Shown: positions 26,255-35,051, counted from the stretch's first letter. The stretch is 64,000 nucleotides of DNA from CAUZIZ01 sp965219855 (GCA_965219855.1 CBDCOR010000028.1:62001-126000), one strand, 5' to 3'. The notes: a model not told the origin generated them from the letters alone. Numbers and translations: made by a program.

Positions 26255-26919
26255 TTATGGAACAAACCATCGGGTAGAAGCCCTGCCCCTGAGTTTCCCT
26301 GAAAAGCAGGGGCGATTGCGGGGAGTCCGAAGTCGGGCACGGAAGTGATCTGATCTCGGGCATCCACACGAAAGCCCCAGGGGCCACTCAAGGGAATCTT
26401 CACCCCGCCTCCAAAGCTGGCGGCGAGTTTCCATCGATCCTTGAGGAGGATCTCATTCCGTATCGCTTCCGAGTCGTCGGCTATCTGGAAGAAGGAAGTT
26501 CCTCCGCCGAAGGAGCCAAACGGCTGAAACCTCCCTTTGCGACCGAGTGGGTACGCCAGGATGCTATAGACGATCTTGTGGATCCGCTGCTTGACGTTAA
26601 AGGTAGGCAGGACATCCGACAGATTGCTGAAGCTCAGAGAGTGATCAACATAGCTGTACTCGATCTCGGCCCCGATCTTTCGACCTAGATTCTCGGTAAT
26701 TCGAAAGCCTAGAGCGAGGCCAGGATCGTAGCTCAGGTTGACGGTCTTCGAATCCCCACCCTCAATGGGCGTGAGGAAACCGTGGTCTTCCAGTTGGCTC
26801 ACGCCAAAAAAAATCGAGAACTCCCACTTATCCTCTTGAGGCGCCACCGGAATCTGAGCACTGATACTGCCAGAGCTGAGACTCAGGAGGAAACAGACTA
26901 CAGCAAGGTACATGAGCAT
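26212..26919 (-). CDS. Outer-membrane beta-barrel protein
   Basis: The 235-residue product starts MLMYLAVVCFLLSLSSGSIS, a signal peptide cleaved near SAQ. The rest alternates in the manner of a small eight-stranded barrel (WEFSIFFGVSQLEDHGF, GLALGFRITENLGRKIGAE, FGSFGGGTSFFQI, LAASFGGGVKIPLSGPWG) and ends with VDAGIIYRFTP, the terminal aromatic strand typical of OmpA/OmpW-like barrels recognised by the BAM complex. AGAGGAAC lies about 8 bases before the chosen ATG. Its ligand or role is unknown. It overlaps the following TPR gene by 43 bases if that gene uses its TTG start. Confidence 0.78.
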   Translation of the reverse strand: MLMYLAVVCFLLSLSSGSISAQIPVAPQEDKWEFSIFFGVSQLEDHGFLTPIEGGDSKTVNLSYDPGLALGFRITENLGRKIGAEIEYSYVDHSLSFSNLSDVLPTFNVKQRIHKIVYSILAYPLGRKGRFQPFGSFGGGTSFFQIADDSEAIRNEILLKDRWKLAASFGGGVKIPLSGPWGFRVDARDQITSVPDFGLPAIAPAFQGNSGAGLLPDGLFHNWQVDAGIIYRFTP

Positions 26920-27069
26920 TGATTCGTTCCTCTTGCAAGAGCGCATATTCTACTACAGGTTTGATGCAGCTAACCGGGTTAAGGACGAAGAGCCACTCGT
27001 TTTCTTGGGGGGGAAGGAGGCAAAACAGCTCGACGACTGCTAACTTCAGGTGGGTAGGTTGGAAATGGG

Positions 27070-27501
27070 TCAGCGTGGCCGCCGCCTGGAATGCCTTTTC
27101 TCGAAGTGCTGGTCCCTGCGGCGAACAAAATCCTCGAAATTCTCGAGCTGAGGTGGCCTCAGGATGGACCGTATTTTCTGTCGGGTAGCCAACCGGATTT
27201 CACGGTGTCGACTGTCTGCTTCGTCAGCCGCCGTGCGGTAAAGGGCTCTACTCTCCTCCAGGATCTGTCGCAGCTGCGCGCGTTGTTCATCATCCAGTTC
27301 GACGGCATCGGAGATTCGATCCAGTATTCGCTCAACTCGCCGCTCGGGATCTACGTTTCTCCCCCTCCGCCGGGGATGAGGCTGGTCGCTACTTCGGAAG
27401 GGAGCCGGCTGGATCAGGAGGTAGGTCAGAGTCCCACCAAAAACACCTCCGACCATGAAGACGAAGAGGATCCAAAGAACGGCCCTAGTCCGACTCGTCA
27501 A
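27070..27501 (-). CDS. Spy/CpxP-like periplasmic protein with N-terminal membrane anchor
   Basis: This 143-residue protein has one N-terminal transmembrane segment (VLWILFVFMVGGVFGGTLTY), a basic linker, and then a long helical part ending in the pattern ELDDEQRAQLRQILEESRAL and RQKIRSILRPPQLENFEDFV. That helical hairpin with LxxEQ..QL spacing is the Spy/CpxP-type fold found in periplasmic stress sensors and zinc-resistance proteins. It is the last gene of a three-gene unit with an ECF sigma factor and a zinc-finger anti-sigma-like protein, overlapping the latter by 17 bases, so it may sense envelope stress for that pair. Confidence 0.7.
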   Translation of the reverse strand: MTSRTRAVLWILFVFMVGGVFGGTLTYLLIQPAPFRSSDQPHPRRRGRNVDPERRVERILDRISDAVELDDEQRAQLRQILEESRALYRTAADEADSRHREIRLATRQKIRSILRPPQLENFEDFVRRRDQHFEKRHSRRRPR

Positions 27502-27916
27502 TGAGAAATCCCTCCTCTGAGAACCTTCTCAGGGAATTCACGGCTTCTTCCAGCGTGACTTCCTCAGACAGTATCTCGGCCGAAATATCCGAATTGAGAT
27601 TCGGTGGGGGCTGCTGTGACAACTGATAAAGCAAGAAACTAGTGGACATCAGCAACGCTGCAAAGACTGGGATGAGCCGTTTCGCCGCGTATTGAAGAGC
27701 TAACGCGAAAGGTAGGCTTCGAGTCCCTTCCACCATCATCGCTACCCTCGAGGCGAACGAGACGGGGGGATTCAGCCTTGGTGCCGATTGCAGCTGAGTG
27801 CGCAGAAAACGCAACACTCGATACGCCTGCCGACACCTTCCACAGGAGTCGAGATGATCCTGATCCACAGCATCACCAGCCTCCAACCGGGAAAAGGAGA
27901 TGTGTTTTTGACTCAT
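27485..27916 (-). CDS. Putative zinc-finger anti-sigma factor, membrane bound
   Basis: The 143-residue product has an N-terminal HLDSCGRCRQAYRV, the H-x3-C-x2-C zinc motif of ZAS-domain anti-sigma factors, followed by one transmembrane segment (RLIPVFAALLMSTSFLLYQL) and an acidic periplasmic tail. Such proteins hold an ECF sigma factor at the membrane until a signal releases it. It overlaps the sigma gene by 4 bases (ATGA), a strong sign of paired function. The N-terminal domain is short, and binding to the sigma factor is inferred from context. Confidence 0.75.
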   Translation of the reverse strand: MSQKHISFSRLEAGDAVDQDHLDSCGRCRQAYRVLRFLRTQLQSAPRLNPPVSFASRVAMMVEGTRSLPFALALQYAAKRLIPVFAALLMSTSFLLYQLSQQPPPNLNSDISAEILSEEVTLEEAVNSLRRFSEEGFLIDESD

Positions 27917-28509
27917 ACCTGCGGTTTTCCTTCGCCCTTGAGCAGCTGCGCCAGAGAATGCTGCAACTTCCTTCGAGTTCGGCTGACCCTGATGCGGGCG
28001 CCCAGTTGGCTGCTCTGCAGAGCCTGGGCCACCTCACCATATTCCAAACCCTCGACCTCTCGAAGCACAAAGGCCACTTTATCCTTCTCGGTCAACCGAT
28101 TCATCAGCTTATGAAGAAGCGCGAAACACTCTTCCGCCTCTGCCTCGGTAAGGTTCGCTCCTCGGCTGGACCGATCGTAGTAGTATTGAATTCGCTCTTC
28201 GTCCCCGTCGGTAAGATCCGAGAAGAGCTGGACCCGGGAATAACGCCCCTTGCGCATCTCATCCAAACAACGGTTCGTCGTGATCTTGGCGATCCAGGCC
28301 TTCATGGGGCGGCTCTGATCGTACATATCGAGGGACCTGAACACTTTCAGGAACACCTCCTGTGCCAGGTCCTCAACTTCTCCCCGACGCCCCATGTAAT
28401 GGTAGATGATGTTGAAGACCAATTTCTGATAGCGCGAGATGAGCTGCTCGAAAGCATTTGAGTCACCTGCCAAGATCTGATCAACCAACTCACCATCGGT
28501 CTTGGCCAT
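27913..28509 (-). CDS. ECF-type RNA polymerase sigma factor
   Basis: A 198-residue sigma-70 family protein of the extracytoplasmic-function type. Region 2 is seen as FEQLISRYQKLVFNIIYHYM to VEDLAQEVFLKVFRSLDMYD and KAWIAKITTNRCLDEMRK; region 4 as RLTEKDKVAFVLREVEGLEY with the helix-turn-helix GEVAQALQSSQLGARIRVSR. The linker between them is slightly long and charged. It begins a unit sigma, anti-sigma, Spy-like protein, which probably answers envelope stress and controls its own promoter. Confidence 0.9.
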   Translation of the reverse strand: MAKTDGELVDQILAGDSNAFEQLISRYQKLVFNIIYHYMGRRGEVEDLAQEVFLKVFRSLDMYDQSRPMKAWIAKITTNRCLDEMRKGRYSRVQLFSDLTDGDEERIQYYYDRSSRGANLTEAEAEECFALLHKLMNRLTEKDKVAFVLREVEGLEYGEVAQALQSSQLGARIRVSRTRRKLQHSLAQLLKGEGKPQV

Positions 28510-28567
28510 CCTCTACGACCCTAACTACGAAAAATTGAGCATTTGTTTCAAACTGCCCGCCGGAGGA

Positions 28568-28728
28568 GTGAAGCAGTGAGCAGTGAGCAGTGAGCAGTTA
28601 AGCGTGAAAAGTAAGCAGATCCGCAGCCATGACCGGGGATGCCTGCCAGAGAGGCCGAGATGGAGTTTCTAGCTGAAAAGATTCAATCAGCGTTGCCGCT
28701 CTCCACTGCTCACTGCTCACTACTCAAG
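28568..28728. repeat. Tandem AGTGAGC repeat with inverted counterpart
   Basis: About four AGTGAGC units (28568-28592) are followed some 110 bases later by their inverse (ACTGCTCACTGCTCACT, 28705-28721), so a long imperfect hairpin is possible between the sigma operon and the methyltransferase gene. A similar AGTGAGC cluster lies at 2487-2516. It is a simple dispersed repeat; spacing is too short for a CRISPR array. Confidence 0.6.
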
Positions 28729-29636
28729 CCCGGCTTCTGAGCAACCATGGTGATGATCCCGTGCCGGCTCACCACCCTTTCGAAGGAAGCGAAACCGAAG
28801 AGGAGCGGTTTCAGCAAGTAATAAGGAAACCGGCTCTGGAATCGGGCCTCTGACCAATTGATCAGACTGTATTTCAGGCAATGAAAATTAATCATCCTCG
28901 AGAAGGAAAGCAGTTTCCGGACCTCGAGGCCCGCACTCTGCAAGAGCAGACGGAGCGAATTTGGCGAAAAGTGGAAAAGATGCCGCGGCACATCATCGAA
29001 GGCATACCAGTGACGACGAAACAAACCCGCCTGAAGACTGTTCAAGTTCGGTACCGAGACAAACAACCATGCGCCAGGACGCAGAAGATCGACGACACGG
29101 CGAATCACTTTCTTGGGCTCGGGGAGGTGCTCCAACACGTGCCAGAAGCTGATCACGTCGAACCCCTCGGCGGGCAACTCTGGAGAGAAGATGTCCAGGG
29201 TCAGCAGCTGGACTTCCGGTATCCTGGCGCGGACTATGTCGACGATTTGGGGCGTCGGTTCGAGGCCGGTCCTTTCCCAGCGGTTACCGTCCAGGGCCCA
29301 CAGAAACTTGCCGTCTGCGCAGCCTACATCCAGGATCCTACCCCCCGATACAAACTGTTCGACGAGCCGCACCTTCTCAGTTTCCTTACGCCAGGAACGG
29401 GTCCGCAGCAGCTCCCCAGAGCAGTACTCGTCGACCGTCCGACGGACGTCTCCCCAATACTCAGAAGGATAGATGTCCAGGAGATCTTCCTCTCTGGGAA
29501 GTGGGAACGTAACCCCCAGTCCGCAGTTCTGACACCGCTTAACGTCCCAGATCTGATCGGTGATTCCCCGTAAACGATCTGGAACCTTGCAGAACAACTC
29601 CCAGCACCGTTGTGAGCAAACCCCGCATGATTCCAT
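28710..29636 (-). CDS. Class I SAM-dependent methyltransferase with N-terminal cysteine motif
   Basis: The 308-residue product begins MESCGVCSQR and has a second pair in RCQNCGLGVTFP, a zinc-ribbon-like head seen in C-methyltransferases of sugar or lipid pathways. The methyltransferase core follows with GRILDVGCADGKFLWAL (motif I), the acidic residue in GLEPTPQ, and DVISFWHVLEHLPEPKKVI. Near the C-terminus lie hydrophobic stretches (YYLLKPLLFGFASF). GAGGGG stands 7 bases before the chosen ATG at 29636. Substrate unknown; such enzymes often act on surface glycans or lipids. Confidence 0.82.
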   Translation of the reverse strand: MESCGVCSQRCWELFCKVPDRLRGITDQIWDVKRCQNCGLGVTFPLPREEDLLDIYPSEYWGDVRRTVDEYCSGELLRTRSWRKETEKVRLVEQFVSGGRILDVGCADGKFLWALDGNRWERTGLEPTPQIVDIVRARIPEVQLLTLDIFSPELPAEGFDVISFWHVLEHLPEPKKVIRRVVDLLRPGAWLFVSVPNLNSLQAGLFRRHWYAFDDVPRHLFHFSPNSLRLLLQSAGLEVRKLLSFSRMINFHCLKYSLINWSEARFQSRFPYYLLKPLLFGFASFERVVSRHGIITMVAQKPGLSSEQ

Positions 29637-29773
29637 CGATCGAACCCCTCGTACCTGTCCAGCGTCCCTCCCTTGGTCCGGCGCCTGATTCCCTAGGAAC
29701 ATGCCCAGGCTGCATTTCCCAGCGCTCCCGCGACGCCTGCCGATGACGCCGATTTCAGTGTATCATTCCCCCG

Positions 29774-30850
29774 ATGCACGAGCGCAGGTACGGGCGCCTC
29801 TTTCTGCTGGTTTCATCCCTGCTGGTTTTCTATTACGTCATCCAGATTTTCAGGCCGTTCCTGCTGCCAGTGGCATTGGCCGCAGTGTTGGCGAGCTTAA
29901 CCTATCCAGCTTACGATTGGACCAATTCCAGGCTGAGGAAGCGGCGGGGTTTGGCGGCGCTGATCACCTGCCTTTGGATCACGATCCTGATCATCGTTCC
30001 CTTTGTTGTCCTGTTGGTGCAGCTGGCCGAGGAGGCCGCCCTGATCTATAAGCAATTCGAAGCCATGTTGGCGCAGGGACAGGTTCCCAGCATGGGCGAG
30101 TTACAGCGGCATCCCCTGCTCGCATCCCTGATCCCGTGGATCGGAGGATACGTGGATCTGGGCAAGGTCGACCTGGTTGGAGGCCTGGCCTCTGCCTTGA
30201 AGCAGGTGAGTCTGTTCTTTCTTCGACACAGTTCCTCACTCGTGGGCGAACTTCTCCATCTGATCAGCAACTTTCTGGTGATGCTCTTTACCATGTTTTT
30301 CCTGTTTCGGGATGGGTCCAGACTCCACCGGGAAGTGGAGGCGCTGACTCCCATGTCTCAGGATTATCAGGGCCGGATCATCGCCACCTTCAGCCAAGTC
30401 GCCTCGGCCACGGTAATCGGGAGCCTGTTGACGGCAGTGACCCAGGGCCTCGCCGGCGGATTGATTTTCTGGGGAGCGGGTATCCAACAGCCCCTCTTCT
30501 GGGGCAGCTTGACCGCGTTCGTTTCCCTGGTTCCAGTGATCGGCACAGCCCTGGTATGGGTGCCCTGGACCCTCTACCTCTTCGGTAGCGGCTCGGTCTT
30601 CCTGGCCGTCGTCTTCCTGATTCTCTTCCTGCTGGTGGGACTGCTGGACAACATCTTGCGACCCTTCCTGCTCGAAGGACGCGTCAAGATGCACAGTTTA
30701 CTGATATTCTTTTCCCTGCTGGGAGGTATTGGCTACTTCGGAATGCCAGGCATGATTTTCGGTCCCATAATCGTCGCTCTGGGACTGACGTTTTTGGAAC
30801 TCTACAAGCTTGAGTTTGGCATGGACTCCCGAGAGCCCCCACCCGAATGA
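29774..30850 (+). CDS. AI-2E family transporter (membrane permease)
   Basis: A 358-residue integral membrane protein of the AI-2E/PerM family. Two N-terminal transmembrane helices (FLLVSSLLVFYYVIQIF, FLLPVALAAVLASL), a helix near ITCLWITILIIVPFVVLLVQ, a hydrophilic central part, and four to five C-terminal helices including the family stretch LVPVIGTALVWVPWTLYLF and DNILRPFLLEGRVKMH are visible. Members export small molecules or ions; only a few transport autoinducer-2. It overlaps the next gene by 4 bases, so the three plus-strand genes here form one operon. Confidence 0.85.
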   Translation: MHERRYGRLFLLVSSLLVFYYVIQIFRPFLLPVALAAVLASLTYPAYDWTNSRLRKRRGLAALITCLWITILIIVPFVVLLVQLAEEAALIYKQFEAMLAQGQVPSMGELQRHPLLASLIPWIGGYVDLGKVDLVGGLASALKQVSLFFLRHSSSLVGELLHLISNFLVMLFTMFFLFRDGSRLHREVEALTPMSQDYQGRIIATFSQVASATVIGSLLTAVTQGLAGGLIFWGAGIQQPLFWGSLTAFVSLVPVIGTALVWVPWTLYLFGSGSVFLAVVFLILFLLVGLLDNILRPFLLEGRVKMHSLLIFFSLLGGIGYFGMPGMIFGPIIVALGLTFLELYKLEFGMDSREPPPE

Positions 30851-31860
30851 GCCTCTACGCCAAATGGATCACTAGCCGTGAGCGATCGCTGACGCTCCGC
30901 GACACCAACCGCCGAATTATGCCCTTCGATTGGGGCCTCGAATGGCTGGGCGAGGAACCGACAGGCTCCGCCCCCCTCTCGGCGCTCATGGAATACGCCG
31001 ACAAGGCGATGCAGAACGGCGATTTTTTCGCCGTAGACCCGATGGAGGAGTACGTCTTCAAAGACGATTTACTGGAATTCCCCAGCCCGGTCCAAACTCC
31101 CTACCCCAACAACAACACAGCCTATTGCCGTCTCTTCCCGGCCCCAGGGTCCCGTCGAGCCGTCATTGTCGTGCCCCAGTGGAACGCCAACTCGGAGAGC
31201 CATGCCGGCCTTTGCAAGCTCCTCCGGAAACTAGGGATCACTGCAGCCCGGTTGTGCTTGCCCTACCATGAGTTGAGACTGCCGCCGGGTTCCATCCGCG
31301 CCGATTACATGGTGAGCCCCAACCTCGGACGCACCCTTCAGAGTACCCGCCAAGCCGTATTGGAGGTTCGCCAGCTGGCTGCCTGGCTGCGGGAGAGGGG
31401 CTACGAGAGAATCGGGGTGGTGGGCACCAGCATTGGGTCCTGTGTCACCTTTCTGGCCTTCGTGAACGATCTCAATATCTGCACCGGTGTCTTCAACCAT
31501 GTTTCCGCCTATTACGCCGACGTAGTCTGGACAGGTCTCTCCACCAGATACGTCCGCTGGGGCCTGGAGGGTCATATCTCCCGGGAGAACCTGCATCGCT
31601 GCTGGGCTCCCATCAGCCCCTGGTACTCCATTCCCAAACTGAAACAGCATCAACGACCTCATCTACTCATCACGGCAAAGTACGACCTATCCTTCATCCC
31701 AGAGCTCTCCGCCAAAGTCTTCCAACAGTATCGCGATTACGGGATCGAGCATCAGCGAGCCGACTTGCCCTGCGGTCATTACACCACCGCGAGCTTTCCC
31801 TTCAGCTATCTAGACGCCTGGTGGATCTGCCGTTTCCTGACCCGTAACCTTCCGAGATAG
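30847..31860 (+). CDS. Alpha/beta hydrolase family protein
   Basis: The 337-residue protein has a hydrolase core with RAVIVVPQWNANSE near the oxyanion region, the nucleophile elbow GVVGTSIGS (Gly-x-Ser-x-Gly), a possible acid in ITAKYDLSF and the catalytic His in PCGHYTT. The first ~110 residues are outside the core and are not recognised. No leader is seen. Its ATG lies within the stop of the transporter gene (ATGA overlap), and the THEP1-type gene follows after 13 bases. Substrate unknown. Confidence 0.78.
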   Translation: MSLYAKWITSRERSLTLRDTNRRIMPFDWGLEWLGEEPTGSAPLSALMEYADKAMQNGDFFAVDPMEEYVFKDDLLEFPSPVQTPYPNNNTAYCRLFPAPGSRRAVIVVPQWNANSESHAGLCKLLRKLGITAARLCLPYHELRLPPGSIRADYMVSPNLGRTLQSTRQAVLEVRQLAAWLRERGYERIGVVGTSIGSCVTFLAFVNDLNICTGVFNHVSAYYADVVWTGLSTRYVRWGLEGHISRENLHRCWAPISPWYSIPKLKQHQRPHLLITAKYDLSFIPELSAKVFQQYRDYGIEHQRADLPCGHYTTASFPFSYLDAWWICRFLTRNLPR

Positions 31861-31873
31861 GTGAGGAAGCCTC

Positions 31874-32407
31874 ATGCCTGGAAACATCCTTCTGACAGGC
31901 CATCCTAGAGTTGGCAAAACCACGCTTCTAAGGAAAATACTGGAGCGCCTCGGCAATCTCGCTTTGAGTGGCTTCTATACCGAGGAAGTCAGTGAGGAGG
32001 GTGTCCGCGTGGGATTCAGGGCGGTCACACTGAGCGGCAGCTCGGCCGTCTTTGCCCACAAGGACTTTCACACCGATCCGAAGCATCGACTGGGCAAGTA
32101 TGGGGTCCGGCCGGAGCTGCTGGAGAGCCTCGTCCTTTCCCACCTGGACCCGCTGCGCAAGGAGGCAGACCTGATCGTGGTGGACGAGATAGCCAAAATG
32201 GAGCTCCTCTCCCAGCTTTTTCGAGAACGCCTGCTCGAAACCCTCGATTCAACCTGCCCCACACTGGGCACCATCGCTCTCAAGGGTACGGGACTGATAA
32301 AACGGATCCAACAGCGGCCCGATGTCCAGCTGTTCACCCTGACCCGGAAGAACCGATCTAGTCTGGGCGAAGAAATTCTCCGAAAACTTCGTGAACATCT
32401 GCCCTAG
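31874..32407 (+). CDS. THEP1-type nucleoside-triphosphatase
   Basis: A 177-residue P-loop protein. Walker A is LLTGHPRVGKTTLL, Walker B LIVVDEIAKMEL, followed by the conserved KGTGLIKRIQQR region. This matches the THEP1/NTPase_1 family, which hydrolyses NTPs slowly and may act on RNA or nucleotides; the biological role is unsettled. GAGGAAG lies just before the ATG. It is the third gene of the transporter-hydrolase operon. Confidence 0.87.
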   Translation: MPGNILLTGHPRVGKTTLLRKILERLGNLALSGFYTEEVSEEGVRVGFRAVTLSGSSAVFAHKDFHTDPKHRLGKYGVRPELLESLVLSHLDPLRKEADLIVVDEIAKMELLSQLFRERLLETLDSTCPTLGTIALKGTGLIKRIQQRPDVQLFTLTRKNRSSLGEEILRKLREHLP

Positions 32408-32426
32408 TACTTGCATCAAATGAGAT

Positions 32427-32615
32427 ATGTCACGGAAATATCTGGTACTGACGCGGGTGGATGGCAAGCTGAGAATGCTCTTCCTGACCTTGAACTTCTC
32501 CGGGCGCAAGAAGATACGGGATCTGTGCCGACGCATGCTCAAGCAGCTATACCGGGGAAAAGAGATCGGATCCTTTGTGGTCCGTCCCTGGCCTGAAGCT
32601 CCCGTCCGAAGGTAG
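32427..32615 (+). CDS. Possible small basic protein (62 residues)
   Basis: A short frame directly behind the THEP1 gene encodes a strongly basic peptide (KYLVLTRVDGKLRMLFLTLN, then RKKIRDLCRRMLKQLYRGKE). There is no clear ribosome site, but the spacing of 19 bases and protein-like composition make it plausible as the end of that operon. I know no homologous family. Confidence 0.35.
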   Translation: MSRKYLVLTRVDGKLRMLFLTLNFSGRKKIRDLCRRMLKQLYRGKEIGSFVVRPWPEAPVRR

Positions 32616-32639
32616 GGCCTGCTTAGTCCCGTCTCAGAA

Positions 32640-33001
32640 GTGCTGGCCCGATTCGACAAAGAAACTTTGGCTACCCACAGGCCACCGTCGCCTGATCCGG
32701 CCTTCGAAATTCGCCTGTTCGATATTCAGCCGTTTAGCCTTTAGCGGTTGCCTTCTCGGGAAGCAGAAAAGCCCAAATCTCAAACCGCAAAACACCGAAC
32801 AGTACGAACGCCGAAGTTCGGAAGCTCCCAAATGAAGTTTCAGCTTAGTGGGCCCCCAGCGGTGCTGCCCCATTTGAGAACGAAACTTTGGGCCCGGCGT
32901 AGCGGTGGGCTCCAGGCCGCCGTCCGAGCCAAAGGCTCGAATCAAGAAGACTTCGGCCTGGAGGCCAAAGCTACGCTCGCAAATGAAAGTTTCAGCTTAG
33001 G
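32640..33001. repeat. Cluster of dispersed repeats R3 bounded by GTTTCAGCTTAG
   Basis: Between 32838 and 33001 an R3 unit (CGTAGCGGTGGGCTCCAGGC, then CAAAGGCTCGA and CTTCGGCCTGGAGGCCAAAG) is bordered on both sides by AAGTTTCAGCTTAG. The left part (32640-32730) holds truncated pieces of the same family and one TGTTCGATATTC word also found near 59770. The whole 440-bp gap between 32616 and 33057 shows no other gene. Confidence 0.6.
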
Positions 33002-33057
33002 GCTCACAACCTGCAGTTAGCGACGACGACTTTCTCTGAATTGGAGTATCCGATAAG

Positions 33058-33684
33058 ATGAACTCTGCTATGGTCAGAGCAAAGTTGTTGATCCCGATCG
33101 TCCTGTTCGCTTCCGCTTCACCGCTTTCCGCCTGGTACAAGGCAAAAGAGATTCAGATCAAGCCGGCAAAGGAATATGCCGCCCATCAGGCTTTCCAGAA
33201 CCTCGTCATAGCGGCCCATCCCTGCGAGACGGAAAAGAAGACTCTGGAGATCTTCGACACGAAGAAGCTGAACCAGAGCAACTATATGCCGGTCTTGATC
33301 GTGATAGAGAACAACAACGATTTCGCGATCGGTCTGGACGAATCCGATGTCCTTCTACTCGACGCGGAGAGGGGCCAGGAATCTCCGATCCCCTTCATTA
33401 AGATCTTGGTACAAATCAGCGCGAAGAAATCGAAAAGCCCCTATCCAGACCCTTCGGACGTCAATAGGATCAAGGACAAAAAGATGCTCGCCGATTTCGA
33501 GCGGAAAGCGTTCGGCGAGAAGATGATCGCTCCCCACAACAAGGACTACGGCGTCGTGTTCTACCGTTTACCAAGAGATGGAAATCTAGAAGGATTTAGA
33601 TTGTACTTGCCTGAGATTTTCAATGTGGGTAATGATGAGCAACTGATGTTTTTCGAATTTGAACTGGAAGGCGCTCAGCGGTAG
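33058..33684 (+). CDS. Secreted protein of unknown function
   Basis: I do not recognise this 208-residue protein. It has a signal peptide (AKLLIPIVLFASASPLSAWY, cleavage near LSA-W). The mature part is rich in Lys, Asp and Asn and appears to be a beta-sandwich (YMPVLIVIENNNDFAIGLDE, GVVFYRLPRDGNLEGFRLYL). It stands alone upstream of the M16 protease pair. An ATG four codons downstream is an alternative start. Confidence 0.6.
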   Translation: MNSAMVRAKLLIPIVLFASASPLSAWYKAKEIQIKPAKEYAAHQAFQNLVIAAHPCETEKKTLEIFDTKKLNQSNYMPVLIVIENNNDFAIGLDESDVLLLDAERGQESPIPFIKILVQISAKKSKSPYPDPSDVNRIKDKKMLADFERKAFGEKMIAPHNKDYGVVFYRLPRDGNLEGFRLYLPEIFNVGNDEQLMFFEFELEGAQR

Positions 33685-33740
33685 GAACCCGGTTACGGAT
33701 CCCTACACTTACAGCAACAAATCTCCCCGATCCCTTTATC

Positions 33741-35051
33741 GTGCTCCAGATACCTCAGGTCGACTTTCAAGAACACCGGTTGTCGAACGGACTTCAGGTT
33801 CTCTTCCATCCAAACAGGCGCACTCCCCTGGTCCATATCAGTGTCCACTATCGAGTCGGCTCCAGCGTTGAAGAACCGGGTCTCTCCGGATTCGCCCATC
33901 TATTCGAGCACATGATGTTCCAGGGATCGGACAACGTCGACAAGAACGAACACGGAAGATACGTCGACGAGGTCGGCGGCAGGTGGAACGCGTCCACCAA
34001 CAAGGACCGCACCAATTACTATGAGACGTTACCTTCCAACTGCCTGGAACTGGGTCTCTGGCTGGAAGCAGATCGTATGCGCTCGCTCAAGGTTACCGAG
34101 GCGAATTTCGAGAACCAGCGCCAGACCGTCATCGAAGAGAAGAAACAGAGCTACGACAATCGACCCTACGGACTGGCCTACCTGCGCTTCGATGAGCTGG
34201 CCTATGAGAGCTGGGCCTACGCCCACTCCGTCATCGGATCTGTCTCAGATCTCCAGAAGGCGACACTAGAGGACGCATCTCGCTTTCACCGCACCTACTA
34301 CGGACCAGGGAATGCGACTCTGGTACTGGCCGGAGACCTCGACTGCGACGAGGCGCTCGAGTCAGTAAGCAAACACTTCGCAGACATCCCCAATCGAACC
34401 TCCTCCGAGGGCTCACGGGTGGAGGAGCCTGAACAGAGTTCGGAAAAGAGAGAGGAGTTGACAGATCCTCTTGCGGTATTGCCGCTGATCATTCTCGGCT
34501 ACCACATGCCTCCGATCGGCTCGCCCGGATACTATGCCCTCTCCCTTTTCTCGATTGTGCTTTCCGATGGCTCCTCTTCCCGGCTTCACCGCAAGCTGGT
34601 CTACGAAGATAACTGGGTCACTGGTCTGGCGGCAGGCCCCAATCGATACAAGGGACCCGGGCTGTTCGATTTTTGGATGCAGGTCCAGGACCAGATCGAT
34701 GTCCACCAGGTGCTGGAAGCAATCGAGGGGGAACTAGAGCGGTTGCGGGCGCAGCCGATCAGTCAGCAAGAGCTGCAAAAGGCGTTGAATCAACTTGCCT
34801 ATCGCCATGTCGGTAGGCTCCAGAGGGTATCTGACATCGGTGAGATTCTGGCCCACTACGCCGTCTATCACGACGACCCCAATCTGATCAACCAGGAATG
34901 GGAGCGCTTCTCGTCGGTGACGCCAGAGGGCATTCGCGAAGTCGTTCGAGAGACGTTTCGAGCTGAGAATCGAACACTTCTATTGGTCCAACCCCAGGCC
35001 CCACCGCAGCAAAGCAACGGAGCCCCGGGAGCTGAGGAAAACAGCGGGTGA
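33741..35051 (+). CDS. M16 family zinc peptidase, catalytic subunit
   Basis: The 436-residue protein is a pitrilysin-family (M16) peptidase. The inverted zinc motif HXXEH is present as AHLFEHMMFQG, with the distal Glu in TVIEEKKQS about 75 residues later, so this is the catalytic member. The start is GTG (VLQIPQVDF), with no clear ribosome site; the frame begins close to the expected family N-terminus. No signal peptide is evident. It is followed after 38 bases by a second M16 gene lacking the zinc motif; the two proteins probably form a heterodimer in which the second provides the other half of the chamber. Confidence 0.88.
   Translation: MLQIPQVDFQEHRLSNGLQVLFHPNRRTPLVHISVHYRVGSSVEEPGLSGFAHLFEHMMFQGSDNVDKNEHGRYVDEVGGRWNASTNKDRTNYYETLPSNCLELGLWLEADRMRSLKVTEANFENQRQTVIEEKKQSYDNRPYGLAYLRFDELAYESWAYAHSVIGSVSDLQKATLEDASRFHRTYYGPGNATLVLAGDLDCDEALESVSKHFADIPNRTSSEGSRVEEPEQSSEKREELTDPLAVLPLIILGYHMPPIGSPGYYALSLFSIVLSDGSSSRLHRKLVYEDNWVTGLAAGPNRYKGPGLFDFWMQVQDQIDVHQVLEAIEGELERLRAQPISQQELQKALNQLAYRHVGRLQRVSDIGEILAHYAVYHDDPNLINQEWERFSSVTPEGIREVVRETFRAENRTLLLVQPQAPPQQSNGAPGAEENSG

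Noticed and set aside
28568..28728. CRISPR-like array of AGTGAGC units
   Set aside because: Units are 7 bases without spacers, and no cas gene is present. No CRISPR array was found anywhere in the window.
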